From Cladopsammia gracilis (lineage: Eukaryota; Cnidaria; Anthozoa; Scleractinia; Dendrophylliidae), in contig JAJGOT010000449.1 of the NCBI GenBank assembly GCA_022457155.1, forward strand, positions 22,501 to 86,500: a DNA stretch of 64,000 nt. The letters run 5' to 3'. This document shows positions 1 through 8,700 of the stretch, in pieces. The notes below the pieces were generated by a model. That model had not been told where the DNA came from and did not search any database. It was given only the letters and a program-made list of their open reading frames with translations. A program made the position numbers and the translations under genes. The first letter of the stretch is position 1, and the number at the start of each line of letters is the position of its first letter.

Positions 1-172
1 GGCCCAAACTTGCCCGCTCTATTCACACCCTGATTGGATCTTAGGATTTGTATTGTCTGTTTGAATAAAAAGCGTGGATTTCAACGAGAGCGTCATTTCT
101 TCATTCAACTTGAACTCGCTGCAAATTTGAAAACTTTGTTCTTCGATTTTCGAAACGTTTATTCTCTTGAAT

Positions 173-587
173 ATGGCTTTTTTCACCAACGTTATTGATC
201 TTCAAGTTGCTTTGAGCGCTTGTTTAACTGTCCGCGACTGGGAGATGTTGACGGAAGGTATTGAAATCCCAGAGAATTTTATTCCATTGGCGTTTGCGCG
301 ATTGACTGAATTGACTGTCCAAGAACTCGAAGTTGCTCGATCTGTTTTTTTTTTTTTTTGTTTTTCTAAACCAACAGTCTCATTTAACGAATTTCCCTTT
401 TCTTTAACAGATTCAATCGGATCACACCGAAGATCTTCTGCCACCATCTGAGGTTATTCCTGAAACCACGATAATGGTTAGTGAAACTCTTCTAAGTTTG
501 CTAGTTGATTTCTAAACTTTCTTTTTATAACTATCTCCATTGCAGAGACAAACGCGCGAGCAAAACGCTTTTAAGTTTGCGAGTTGA
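173..587 (+). CDS. Possible small spliced gene (three phase-0 exons)
   Basis: I do not recognise this gene. An ATG at 173 opens a 57-codon exon ending at 343, followed by GT and then a T-rich tract. A clean acceptor (pyrimidines then AACAG) ends at 410. Exon 2, 411-476, has 22 codons and ends at a GTTAGT donor. A third acceptor, TTGCAG, ends at 545 and opens a short exon that stops at 585-587. All three joins keep phase 0, which is the main support; the product would be about 92 residues, acidic in the middle. A further exon near 721 (after CACAAG) could replace the last few codons if GT at 575 is a donor. A roughly 45-bp tandem duplication (about 494-540 and 572-617) brackets exon 3. No domain is evident. 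It could equally be a chance run of splice-like signals. Confidence 0.3.
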
Positions 588-1316
588 TTTCTAAACTTTC
601 TTGTCATAACTATTTTAGAGCGTGAATTTTAACTCTTAGATAATTCAAACATTGAATTGAAATTACTGTTATAGAATCGATTGTCTCTCATAACGTAACT
701 TATTCTCTTAATATCACAAGCGTCAAGCAACGACCTTTCGCCAACCAACGTGGAGGATGAATTTGACTTACAAATATTATCTTGAGTGCATGTAGTTCAA
801 GCGAGAGTCGGGTTTGCCCACAGTTCCTTTGCTATTCTTATAAAATCAATTTGCCGTCGTCGCTAAAACGTAAGTATAAAACTATAATTTTTGCGTGTAA
901 ATCACTCTTTTTCCTACTTGTCATTCAGTACAAGTAGAAATATATTCTTTGTGGATTAGCGGAATCCAAATGTTAAGCACTTTGTCGATTTCTTCGCCTG
1001 CTAACTTGAATTTACTTTTCAGGTTCGGTTTGTCTGAAAACCTGAGTGATGGCGGAACAACCAGTCGGAAAGACAAGTAAGCTTTCCTTTGCTATCTTCC
1101 GAACCTGTTAGATTAGATGCTGTTCGTTACCTGACGGGTTATGTTTACTCGTTCACTCTAGGTTGTACTATAGGATAAATGTTCATTTTTCGTGCTAAAA
1201 TTTAATAATTTCCCATGTTGTTTTTAGCCGCTAGTAAAGACAACTTTCCAGTGGACTCAGCTGGAAAATGATGTGGCTATGAGGAGCCCTGAGAAAGGAC
1301 AAATATGGGAGAACAT

Positions 1317-1481
1317 TGTGACGTGACAAGCGTGACAATAATCATGTGATCAGCGAGTCACATGATCAGCGGTGCCTCGTGCAACAGAGATCTTTGTACA
1401 GCTTGAATCGATCGCCCGGCATTAAAGTTTTGTTGTTGTATTCAACCCATAGCTGTGATTTATTGCCTTCAAATCGCAACA
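1317..1481 (+). repeat. 5' LTR of gypsy element 1
   Basis: Starts TGTGACGTGACAAG and ends AATCGCAACA. It matches 5417-5581 except for five substitutions and is preceded by the target duplication AACAT at 1312-1316. At 165 bp it is short for a gypsy LTR. An internal near-repeat, CATGTGATCAGCGAG followed by CACATGATCAGCG, is a candidate promoter-proximal element. Confidence 0.95.
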
Positions 1482-1496
1482 TGGTGTCAGAAGTGA
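1482..1496 (+). promoter_or_regulatory. Primer-binding site for minus-strand DNA synthesis
   Basis: The sequence TGGTGTCAGAAGTGA directly abuts the 5' LTR and begins TGG, the complement of a tRNA CCA end. A leucine tRNA primer is likely from memory of similar elements, but I could not check it against tRNA sequences. Confidence 0.75.
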
Positions 1497-1604
1497 GTCT
1501 TTAGCTTCGTTAGAGGACGATTTGACAAGTATTTGACGCCAAGTTCGTGAGTACACAGTCAATCGAAGAAGGAAATTTGTTCCTCGTGGTTTTGTTTTGG
1601 CAAG

Positions 1605-1748
1605 ATGCCTCCGCCTGATACCACAGAAAGCGCTTCAGGAACGTCAGCCGCCGCTCCGATGATATTACCTCCGATGAATCTGCCGCCACCAAAGCCGCTT
1701 GTAGTGGATGATAATCTGGCTAATAATTGGAAACAAAGGAATGAGTAA
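1605..1748 (+). pseudogene. gag: Gag N-terminal remnant of gypsy element 1
   Basis: An ATG at 1605 opens a 47-codon proline- and alanine-rich frame beginning MPPPDTTESASG and reaching NNWKQRNE before TAA at 1746. This resembles the start of a gag polyprotein. Coding resumes 12 bp later in another frame with NDLSLSKAIDICKAAEQ, which in related gags is the linker just before the zinc knuckle. The whole capsid domain, normally some 150-250 residues, is therefore absent and the join is out of frame. Inference: an internal deletion removed capsid while leaving the 5' leader and the start codon in place. Confidence 0.6.
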
Positions 1749-1759
1749 ACGACCTGAGC

Positions 1760-4700
1760 TTGTCTAAAGCTATCGACATTTGCAAAGCCGCAGAACAGAC
1801 CAGTCAGCAATTAAAGTTGATTACCAGCGGAACAGATGAGTCAGTTGGTGCGGTTAGAACAGAGCCGAAGAATGATCTGAAGAATGAACCGCCTCAAAAC
1901 ACAAGACGGCCACGTGATCCGCCCATCCATCGGCCAGAATGTAGATTCTGTGGATATCACCATGGAAATTGCCAGTGCCCTGCCAGAGGGCAAACGTGCC
2001 ACAAGTGCGGACAGAAGAACCACTTTCAGTCAAAGTGCCGATCAACCAACCCAAAGGTAAACAATGTAGAAGAAGTATCTGAAGAAGTTTTTCGTATAAG
2101 TCAAGTTGGAACTGGATCGTGTGCTTTGATTACTATGGAAGTCGGCGTGCAAAGCAGTCGAAGTCAAGTGACATTTCAATTTGACACAGGTGCGGAATGC
2201 AATCTCCTTTCGCTGAAAGATTATCGACGTGCCACGGCTGATAAGGATTTGACGCAAGTCAAACGCTGCTCACACAAGTTTATTAAAACTTACACCAATG
2301 AACGCTACAAGATATTGGGGTCAACGGAGCTCCCTACATGGCGCCATGGGAAAAGACATGTGTTGCAGTTCAACATTACAGAAGACGACCTTGCCCCACT
2401 GCTATCATACAGCACATGTATTGGACTGGGACTCATCACAATTAATGACTGTGATAGCCCATCAAACTCCAGTGGTCTCAAGGATACCCCAAGTGTAAGC
2501 GTAACCACAGGGATTGCTGACCTTCTAGAGGAATACAAGGATGTCTTTAAAGGTTTGGGTGACCTCCCTGGCGAATACCACATCGTCACCGATGACAGAG
2601 TTCCACCTGTGATACATCCACCCCGTCGTGTACCAGTCGCTCTACGAAGCCAGATCAAGGAGAAACTTGATGAGATGGTAGTCAGCGGTGTTCTTGCTCC
2701 TGTTACTGAACCAACCGAGTGGGTTTCCAGTATGTTGGTCATTGTCAAGCCCAACAAGCTACGCATATGTCTGGACCCGCGCGATTTGAACAAAGCGATC
2801 TGCCGAGAGCATTACCAAATGCCAACAGTGGAGGAAGTTGCGACCCGCCTTTTGCAAGCAAAGAAGTTCACTGTCGTAGATGCCAAGGATGGCTTTTGGC
2901 AGAAACGTCTCGACACTGAGTCTAGCTACAAGACCACCTTTAATACGTCATTTGGGCGGTACAGATGGAAGAGGATGCCATTTGGCATCTCTTCAGCACC
3001 AGAAGTCTGGCAACGTACAATGCATGAGTTTGTTGAAGACCTGGAAGGCGTGGAAGTGATTGCAGACGACTTCCTGATCGCCGGATTTGGCAGTACTGAC
3101 CGTGAAGTAAACCAGAGTATTGAAAGAAATGAGCGTGCCTTTCTTGAGAAATGCCGTCTGTGGAACTTGAAGTTGAATCATGCAAAAGTGAAACGACACC
3201 AGACAAGTGTGAAATTCATGGGTCATCTCCTCACTTCTCAAGGGCTAATGCCTGATCCCGAGAAGATTCAGGCCATATTGCAGATGCCTGAACCTGAAGA
3301 TGTTACTGCATTGAAGCGATTCCTGGGGATGGTGACGTATCTTGCAAAGTTTATGCCCCACCTATCAGAGATGACAGGGCCACTAAGACGTCTGGAGGAC
3401 AAGAATGTAGAGTTCCAGTGGTTAGAACAGCACTCCCTTGCCATGAACACGATCAAGAAGTTCCTGACAGAGGCACCCGTCCTTCGCTATTATGACGTAA
3501 GCAAGCCAGTCACTGTACAATGTGATGCCAGCCAGTCTGGCTTAGGAGCAGTACTGCTGCAAGAAGGTCAGCCCGTCTGTTATGCCTCCCGTACCCTCAC
3601 CGACACCGAGTCTCGATACGCCCAGATAGAAAAAGAGATGCTCGCCATCACTTGGGCGTGCGACAAGTTCGACCAATATCTCTATGGGCGTGACACAGTT
3701 ACTGTTGAGACTGACCATGAGCCATTGAAGTCTGTGTTCAAAAAGGAAATTCACAAATCACCCAAGCGCCTGCAGCGAATGCGCCTGGCCCTACAGAAGT
3801 ACAACCTTGAAGTACAATACAAGAAAGGTCCCCTTATGTACATCGCAGATGCCTTGAGTCGTGCATATCTGAAGACCACTGAAGGGGCCCAGACCGAGCT
3901 CTGTGAGATTCGTGCACTCGAGACGGTGAATCACGAAGAACATCTTCAAGTTGAACCTCCGAAACGAGATGTGTTCCGACAGCGAGTCGCTGAAGATGCT
4001 GATATCCAGGAACTTGTTCGTGTAATCATGCAAGGCTGGCCTGACAAGAAAAAGTGCCCTCCTGCTGTTCTGCCATATTATGACGAGCGAGGCGAGTTGA
4101 TAGAGTCGCAGGGTCTAGTATTCCGTGGAGAACAGCTTGTAGTGCCCCTTTCACTTCGTAAGGACATGTTAAACCAGCTCCATAGCAGCCACATCGGCAT
4201 CGGAGGTTGTATTCGCCGTGCCCGTGAAATACTGTATTGGCCTCGAATGAGTGCTGAGATCAGAGACTTTGTCTCGCGTTGTACAATCTGCCAAACATAC
4301 CGACCGGAACAAGCCCGTGAAGAGCTTCAACCGCATGAACTGCCATCGCGCCCTTGGCAAAAGATTGCTGCTGATCTGTTTGTCCTTGGACAGCAGACAT
4401 TCCTGATAATGGTGGATTACTGGTCAAATTTCTTTGAAGTGGTTGAAATCCACAAGAAGACAGCACAAGCTGTTATCACTCAACTCAAGGTGCAATTTGC
4501 TCGCCATGGTATTCCAGAGGTACTGACTACGGATAATGGTCCAGAATTCGACAATCAAGAGTTCAAGAATTTCTCCTCTAATTGGCAGTTTGAGCACCGA
4601 ACGTCTAGCCCTAGATATCCCCAGTCGAACGGAAAAGTGGAAAATGCTGTGAAAACCTGCAAAGGACTGCTCATGAAAGCAAAGGAAAACAAGAAAGACC

Positions 4701-5326
4701 CACTATTAGCGATCCTTGATTGGCGCAACACCCCAAGTGAAGGATTCAGCACCTCACCAGCTCAGAGGTTAATGGGCCGACGCACCCGCACTTTGCTTCC
4801 AACAGCCGATAAACTCCTCCGGCCAAACGGTGACATGATGACCACAGCGAGTAACCTAGCAGCTAGAAAAAGATTGCAGTGCAGGCAGTACAACAGAGGC
4901 ATCAAGAATCTTGCCCCCTTAAAAACAGGCGATGTCATCCGCATGAAGCTACCAGGGGAGCAGAACTGGAGCTTGAGCCACTGCACACGTCCTCTTGACC
5001 GACGGTCATATGAAGTCGAGGTAGATGGACGGCGCTTCCGCAGAAACCGCCGTCAGCTGATGTCTACTCTGGAGCCATCACCAGAACCAAGCAGCCACAT
5101 TGAAGAGCCTCGTCAGGCTGAGAATGAAAACAAACCACCTGTCTTACCAGAGTCCTTGCAAGGCCAGAACCAGATCCAGCCTACCCCTGAGATTGAAATG
5201 AATGACGCAATGTCCCCAGTACAGTCCGTTCCGGACCATGTAGAGCCCATCATAGCCTACCAGCCCAGGCGTTCCGAGAGAGCCAGACGTCCCCCTACCT
5301 GGCTTGAAGATTATGACTTAAGTTGA
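1760..5326 (+). CDS. pol: Gag (C-terminal)-Pol polyprotein of gypsy element 1
   Basis: An open frame of 1,188 codons; its first codon is TTG, so the true start lies upstream in the lost gag. Order by residue: paired zinc knuckles 61-93; aspartic protease with DTGA at 142-145; reverse transcriptase about 284-490, with VVDAKDGFW at 372-380 and IADD (in place of the common YxDD) at 434-437; RNase H about 585-705, with CDAS at 588-591 and TDHEP at 651-655; integrase with HHCC zinc finger (H808, H811, C841, C844) and a D872, D925, E961 triad. The tail ends RRSERARRPPTW, with no chromodomain that I can see. It copies element RNA and inserts the DNA in the nucleus. All catalytic residues that I looked for are present, so pol may still be functional. 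Confidence 0.93.
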   Translation: MSKAIDICKAAEQTSQQLKLITSGTDESVGAVRTEPKNDLKNEPPQNTRRPRDPPIHRPECRFCGYHHGNCQCPARGQTCHKCGQKNHFQSKCRSTNPKVNNVEEVSEEVFRISQVGTGSCALITMEVGVQSSRSQVTFQFDTGAECNLLSLKDYRRATADKDLTQVKRCSHKFIKTYTNERYKILGSTELPTWRHGKRHVLQFNITEDDLAPLLSYSTCIGLGLITINDCDSPSNSSGLKDTPSVSVTTGIADLLEEYKDVFKGLGDLPGEYHIVTDDRVPPVIHPPRRVPVALRSQIKEKLDEMVVSGVLAPVTEPTEWVSSMLVIVKPNKLRICLDPRDLNKAICREHYQMPTVEEVATRLLQAKKFTVVDAKDGFWQKRLDTESSYKTTFNTSFGRYRWKRMPFGISSAPEVWQRTMHEFVEDLEGVEVIADDFLIAGFGSTDREVNQSIERNERAFLEKCRLWNLKLNHAKVKRHQTSVKFMGHLLTSQGLMPDPEKIQAILQMPEPEDVTALKRFLGMVTYLAKFMPHLSEMTGPLRRLEDKNVEFQWLEQHSLAMNTIKKFLTEAPVLRYYDVSKPVTVQCDASQSGLGAVLLQEGQPVCYASRTLTDTESRYAQIEKEMLAITWACDKFDQYLYGRDTVTVETDHEPLKSVFKKEIHKSPKRLQRMRLALQKYNLEVQYKKGPLMYIADALSRAYLKTTEGAQTELCEIRALETVNHEEHLQVEPPKRDVFRQRVAEDADIQELVRVIMQGWPDKKKCPPAVLPYYDERGELIESQGLVFRGEQLVVPLSLRKDMLNQLHSSHIGIGGCIRRAREILYWPRMSAEIRDFVSRCTICQTYRPEQAREELQPHELPSRPWQKIAADLFVLGQQTFLIMVDYWSNFFEVVEIHKKTAQAVITQLKVQFARHGIPEVLTTDNGPEFDNQEFKNFSSNWQFEHRTSSPRYPQSNGKVENAVKTCKGLLMKAKENKKDPLLAILDWRNTPSEGFSTSPAQRLMGRRTRTLLPTADKLLRPNGDMMTTASNLAARKRLQCRQYNRGIKNLAPLKTGDVIRMKLPGEQNWSLSHCTRPLDRRSYEVEVDGRRFRRNRRQLMSTLEPSPEPSSHIEEPRQAENENKPPVLPESLQGQNQIQPTPEIEMNDAMSPVQSVPDHVEPIIAYQPRRSERARRPPTWLEDYDLS

Positions 5327-5404
5327 ACAGTTGAACATTGACTAGAACTTGAATTTAGTTCATTGTACTTTATTTTGTTTTGTTGTTGTTCTTGCTAATT
5401 TTGT

Positions 5405-5416
5405 AAGGGAAAGGGA
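5405..5416 (+). promoter_or_regulatory. Polypurine tract of gypsy element 1
   Basis: AAGGGAAAGGGA lies immediately before the TG that opens the 3' LTR, the expected primer position for plus-strand DNA synthesis. Confidence 0.85.
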
Positions 5417-5581
5417 TGTGACGTGACAAGCGTGACAATAATCATGTGATCAGCGAGTCACAAGATCAGCGGTGCCTCGTGCAACAGAGATCTTTGTACA
5501 GCTTGAATCGATCGCCCGGCATCAAAGTTTCGTTATTGTATTCAACCCATAGCTGTGATTTATTGCCTTCAAATCACAACA
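5417..5581 (+). repeat. 3' LTR of gypsy element 1
   Basis: Near-identical to 1317-1481; starts TGTGACGTGAC and ends CACAACA, and is followed by target duplication AACAT at 5582-5586. Confidence 0.95.
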
Positions 5582-6168
5582 AACATTGCAGCAGCCGAAA
5601 TGTAGCGTAACTGCGCGACGAACTAGAGAACTGCCTCCAACATCGAATAATACTGGTCGTAAAGAACAATAAATTCGCCATCGTCGATTAAGCCATCGTC
5701 ATAGCTTATAAGATGCAAGTACGGAGGTCTTTGAATGCCATGACAAGACTGTAACAAGACAAAGTTCTTCGCAAAGAAAAAGTCGTCGTCTATCTGGGAA
5801 TCTGCACTGCTTAAACTTCGTTTTCCCCGCCGAAAACGAAACCCTTGGCCCAGTCTGCCTCGGTTGCGAAACGTCGTCGTCGTCCGTTTCGTTGTCGATG
5901 CTTAAGGTCCCTATTATTGGGGGTTAGTTGCAATTTAAGAATTACTTTGTTCAGTTATACTATGCCTGTTATATGGACTACACATGCTCAGAACATAACT
6001 TGCAAGAAATTGTCTCTTTCATTGCATAGCGATAGTAATTGCATTGCCAATTTCATTCAGCAAAAACGTTTTGATTCATGAGCTCTTTGAAAGATGGTTC
6101 TTAATGAAGAAAAGTAAGAAAACTGAATACTTATGGCCCTTGGGGAGGTTTGTCCAAAACGTTTCTAA

Positions 6169-6172
<4 letters not shown>

Positions 6173-6236
<64 letters not shown>
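6173..6236. repeat. (TA)n microsatellite
   Basis: Uninterrupted TA dinucleotides. Translation gives only Tyr-Ile repeats, so frames crossing it are not genes. A second run follows at about 6329-6405. Confidence 0.97.
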
Positions 6237-6239
<3 letters not shown>

Positions 6240-6323
6240 GTGTAACCGTACATCCTGTGCCCAAGTTCAGGAGTTGCCATAAAGCCATTATGGTAACAAC
6301 CGGGAGGGCACATTGTATACATA

Positions 6324-6328
<5 letters not shown>

Positions 6329-6405
<77 letters not shown>
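6329..6405. repeat. (TA)n microsatellite
   Basis: A second uninterrupted TA run, ending exactly where the perfect palindrome begins at 6406. Between it and the first run lies about 90 bp of ordinary sequence. Confidence 0.97.
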
Positions 6406-6407
<2 letters not shown>

Positions 6408-6595
6408 GAGTTGTAATTATCAAGCTTCCAACTCCATGTCTTGACTTGATTTTGCTTTATTGACCCTACGTTTCGGCCATCACGGCCTTCTTCAGGGGAA
6501 CTCCCCTGAAGAAGGCCGTGATGGCCGAAACGTAGGGTCAATAAAGCAAAATCAAGTCAAGACATGGAGTTGGAAGCTTGATAATTACAACTCAT
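6406..6595. repeat. Perfect palindrome with 94-bp arms, Penelope-end-like
   Basis: Arms 6406-6499 and 6502-6595 are exact reverse complements around a 2-bp centre (AC, 6500-6501). Each arm contains CCTGAAGAAGGCCGTGATGG followed by CCGAAACGTAGGGTC, which has the layout of a degenerate hammerhead core: CUGAAGA, a GGCC stem closing on GUGAU, then GAAA. The same kind of motif follows both Penelope-like GIY-YIG fragments in this window. The arm also carries AATAAAGC. Inference: a head-to-head dimer of a Penelope-like terminus. Perfect identity implies a recent origin or arm-to-arm conversion. Confidence 0.85.
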
Positions 6596-6695
6596 TCTAC
6601 ATTAATCTTTTCAAGCTACAAGATCGCACTTTACTAGAGTGATCCTCTGTCTTCGACAAGGCATACAGCATTGTTTGAGAGACCTGTCACAACAC

Positions 6696-6699
<4 letters not shown>

Positions 6700-6765
<66 letters not shown>
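6700..6765. repeat. (TA)n microsatellite
   Basis: A third long TA run in this insertion cluster, bracketed by ATATGTATATA and ATAGTACAGTG. Short GAAATGGAGGTG-type direct repeats follow at about 6829-6880. Confidence 0.95.
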
Positions 6766-6769
<4 letters not shown>

Positions 6770-7499
6770 AGTGTGTATATATGCTAATCAGATGTCCCCG
6801 GGTAAATAAATGAATAAAAAAAAATGAATGTTATGAAATGGAGGTGTTATGAAATGGAAATGGAATGTTATGAAATGGAGGTGACACCAACTTTTATTTA
6901 GCAAAGTTAATGCAATGGCTACCAGCCGTTGATGTGGTTAGTTTCCTTTTTCTGTGCACGGGCTGAGTTGCATGATGTAGCACAGCATTGTGACATAAAC
7001 TGTATGTGCAGTAAGGATGCACATAAACAATAAGTGCGAGCATGCTTAAATTAAGTTTTCTATTTCAACAGACTGTTGAAGAGGCATCCCTTGGTATATT
7101 CAGTATAAACATAAGGTGGATTTTCTACAACAACTGAAACATGCAGTGAATGGAATTGTTTACAATGACTAAAATATTTTTCAATTAATAATGATACTGC
7201 CTGTTTGTAGAAAGCGTTGTAGTGTAATTATCTGACCTTCCCTTTTAATCATTAAAGGGTCATTCTCACCCAGGGTACATTGCTTTCTGAGGTTCTGTTT
7301 GTGGCCATTTTGGGCGCTGCGAAAATGGCCACCCAGTAATTATTGCAAAACTTTAAGGTTGTATTGAGATACATGACTGTACATTGAAACAAACTGGATA
7401 AATGTTGTTCGGGCGATCAGTGCTCATAATGATAATAAATAAAAGTTTTGACACTGACCTGTTAAAAATTTTATAAAAAGTTTAAAAGTTTTTCTAAAT

Positions 7500-7530
7500 T
7501 TTCGGTCGCTCACTGCGGCCTTCATCAGAG
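7500..7530 (-). ncRNA. Hammerhead-ribozyme-like core at Penelope 3' end
   Basis: Read on the minus strand: CTGATGA, then AGGCCGC, loop AGTGA, GCGACC, then GAAA. The CUGAUGA and GAAA boxes match the hammerhead core exactly, and the intervening sequence can form stem II with one C-A mismatch. It sits about 30 nt after the stop of the GIY-YIG frame. Hammerheads in Penelope-like element terminal repeats are established knowledge. I did not identify a convincing stem III or cleavage site, so activity is uncertain. Confidence 0.5.
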
Positions 7531-7561
7531 AATGAATGTTCTTTTTGTGGGAAACAAGTTA

Positions 7562-7826
7562 TTTAAAATCCTTGACAATTGGTAGGTATACTCTTGGGAA
7601 TGGCTTCCGTTCGTTGACACAATTAGGGTCGATGGTTGAATGCCACGATTCTAAGAATAAACGTTTGGACAAGTTGTTTACACCTCTCTCCAGAATCTGA
7701 ACATAGTTTGGGTGTATGTCATGGTTGGTCGCCTCCGCGTGTTGTTTTATGAATGAGTCGTTATTACTGCGCGTCCCTGGCTTGTGTTCGGGCCCGCGTG
7801 AATTCCAGGAGCGTTTTGATTCGCCA
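7562..7826 (-). pseudogene. Penelope-like GIY-YIG endonuclease, C-terminal half
   Basis: The minus-strand frame reads TYVGESKRSWNSRGPEHK, then NNDSFIKQHAEATNHDIHPN, and ends LPIVKDFK before a stop. This is the middle and end of the GIY-YIG nuclease that forms the C-terminus of Penelope-like reverse transcriptases: a TYVGES strand, an Arg-rich helix, a Lys-Gln-His helix, and a Glu-containing segment (KRLFLESWHS). The reverse transcriptase is absent. The frame runs across the inversion junction at 7814-7841, so residues upstream of the TYVGES strand are unrelated sequence. The insertion is 5'-truncated and non-functional. Confidence 0.7.
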
Positions 7827-7848
7827 ACATAGGTGAAATCGAATGAAA

Positions 7849-7973
7849 CGCGTACACATTTAAACACTGTTTTTAAAAAACCTAAAGATCGACCGCCACT
7901 CATGGCCTGCAAAGGCATTGTTTACAAAGTTAACTGCAAGTCATGCGATTTCACCTATGTTGGCGAATCAAAA
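7849..7973 (+). pseudogene. Penelope-like GIY-YIG endonuclease, N-terminal half (inverted)
   Basis: The plus-strand frame encodes RTHLNTVFKKPKDRPPLM followed by KGIVYKVNCKSCDFTYVGES. This is the finger and first strand of the GIY-YIG domain, with Cys-x2-Cys and the GIVY/TYVG pair, and it breaks off exactly where the opposite-strand half overlaps it (28 bp). Together the two pieces cover one domain in two orientations. Not functional. Confidence 0.7.
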
Positions 7974-8216
7974 CTTTTATTTATTATCATTAGACTGGAT
8001 AAAATTCTTTCTTAAAAACATGAAAACAAATAGTAAATTAAAGTAATAAACAAACAAAAAATTGAAAAGCTGTCAAAGTGATTTAGATCATTTGATGGAT
8101 AGGACATTCTTCTTAGTGAATTGGTTATATGCATGTACATGTACGGTTTGATCATCCCCAGATCATACAGAATAGAGAGTTTAAGCATCATGACAATGTT
8201 CTTTCCTTTTTTCTAA

Positions 8217-8700
8217 GGCCCCGTCCACACTAATCCGTTTTCAAACGAAAACGGAGCTGTTTTGCTCCGTTTTCAAAAAGATTTGCGTCCACACTTATCG
8301 TTTTCGTATCGTTTTCGCCCGTCCACATTACAACGCCGTATTGTTTTGAAAACGCTTTGATACCTTTAGTGCGCATGCTCAAATGAACTCTACGCATGCG
8401 CATTTCAATATATCGGCCCGCGAAATTGGCGCCATTCTTGATTCTTTGTTGTTGAGTGTTGTTTTGGTTTAGAATTCTTCGATATTTTCCTTCTAAACGA
8501 TGCCAAGAACAGCTGGAAATCAACCAAAACCTAAAACAGACTGTTTCACATAGACTGATGATGAAGTCGAGCTACTTCTGAAAGTCGCAAACGAATACAA
8601 AGTGCAGAAAAGCACTGAGATATAGACTGGGAGTCAGTCCAGTCGAATATGGCGACATCTTGGATATGTTTCACGGTCGAGTGGTCTTGCTATTTTGATG
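8217..8700 (+). mobile_element. Harbinger/PIF-type DNA transposon relic
   Basis: A terminal-looking GGCCCCGTCCACACTAATCC starts right after TAA. Harbinger elements duplicate a 3-bp TWA target, and copy B has uninterrupted TTCTAAAGC at the matching place (about 17400). The subterminal region repeats GTCCACAC and CGTTTTC motifs. A small Myb/SANT-like frame lies inside. No matching right end (GTGGACGGGGCC) was found, so the copy is truncated near 8.7 kb. Confidence 0.6.
8500..8660 (+). pseudogene. Harbinger Myb/SANT-like accessory protein remnant
   Basis: From the ATG at 8500 the frame reads MPRTAGNQPKPKTDCFT, stop (8551), then TDDEVELLLKVANEYKVQKS, stop (8623), then DWESVQSNM with a frame change. 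The conserved feel of the acidic-aromatic helices (DDEVELLLKVANEYK, DWESVQS) matches the Myb/trihelix DNA-binding protein that accompanies the Harbinger transposase. Two in-frame stops and an apparent frameshift make it a pseudogene. No transposase was seen. Confidence 0.5.

Larger units (their letters stand above)
1317..5581 (+). mobile_element. Complete Ty3/gypsy LTR retrotransposon with very short LTRs
   Basis: Both ends are present: 165-bp LTRs at 1317-1481 and 5417-5581, each starting TGTGACG and ending CACAACA or GCAACA, flanked by a 5-bp target duplication AACAT (1312-1316 and 5582-5586). A primer-binding site follows the 5' LTR and a purine tract precedes the 3' LTR. The two LTRs differ at five positions that I counted by eye, so the copy is not brand new. 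Domain order is zinc knuckle, protease, reverse transcriptase, RNase H, integrase, which is the Ty3/gypsy order. The pol frame is open throughout but the capsid part of gag is missing, so this copy would depend on another element for particles. Confidence 0.95.
7403..7993. mobile_element. Penelope-like element fragment, inverted halves, 10-bp target duplication
   Basis: The 591-bp insertion is flanked by ACTGGATAAA at 7393-7402 and 7994-8003, and copy B (about 17221 onward) lacks it. Its left part encodes a minus-strand GIY-YIG tail; its right part encodes the plus-strand front of the same domain. The halves share a 28-bp exact inverted overlap (7814-7841 and 7946-7973), and the outer ends share a 23-bp exact inverted repeat (7427-7449 and 7970-7992). 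The layout resembles a twin-primed or snap-back insertion of one 3' terminal fragment. Confidence 0.8.
5951..8216. repeat. Duplicated segment, copy A (interrupted)
   Basis: Blocks of this segment match 16513-17403 in the same order: about 5951-6170, 6945-7400 and 7994-8216. Shared landmarks include GGACTACACATGCTCAGAAC, GACTGTTGAAGAGGCATCCC and GGATAGGACATTCTTCTTAG. Sequence present only here marks later insertions: (AT)n plus a palindrome (about 6170-6930), a Penelope-like fragment (7403-7993) and a Harbinger relic beginning at 8217. Copy B is therefore close to the pre-insertion state. Confidence 0.8.

Noticed and set aside
2305..2793. Minus-strand frame inside gypsy pol
   Set aside because: Antisense shadow of a well-supported reverse transcriptase and protease region.
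6044..6541. Frames rich in Tyr-Ile repeats
   Set aside because: Translated (TA)n microsatellite plus the palindrome; no real protein.
7833..8015. Single plus-strand gene running to 8015
   Set aside because: Coding similarity ends at 7973 at the insertion edge; the remaining codons come from the terminal repeat and flanking DNA.
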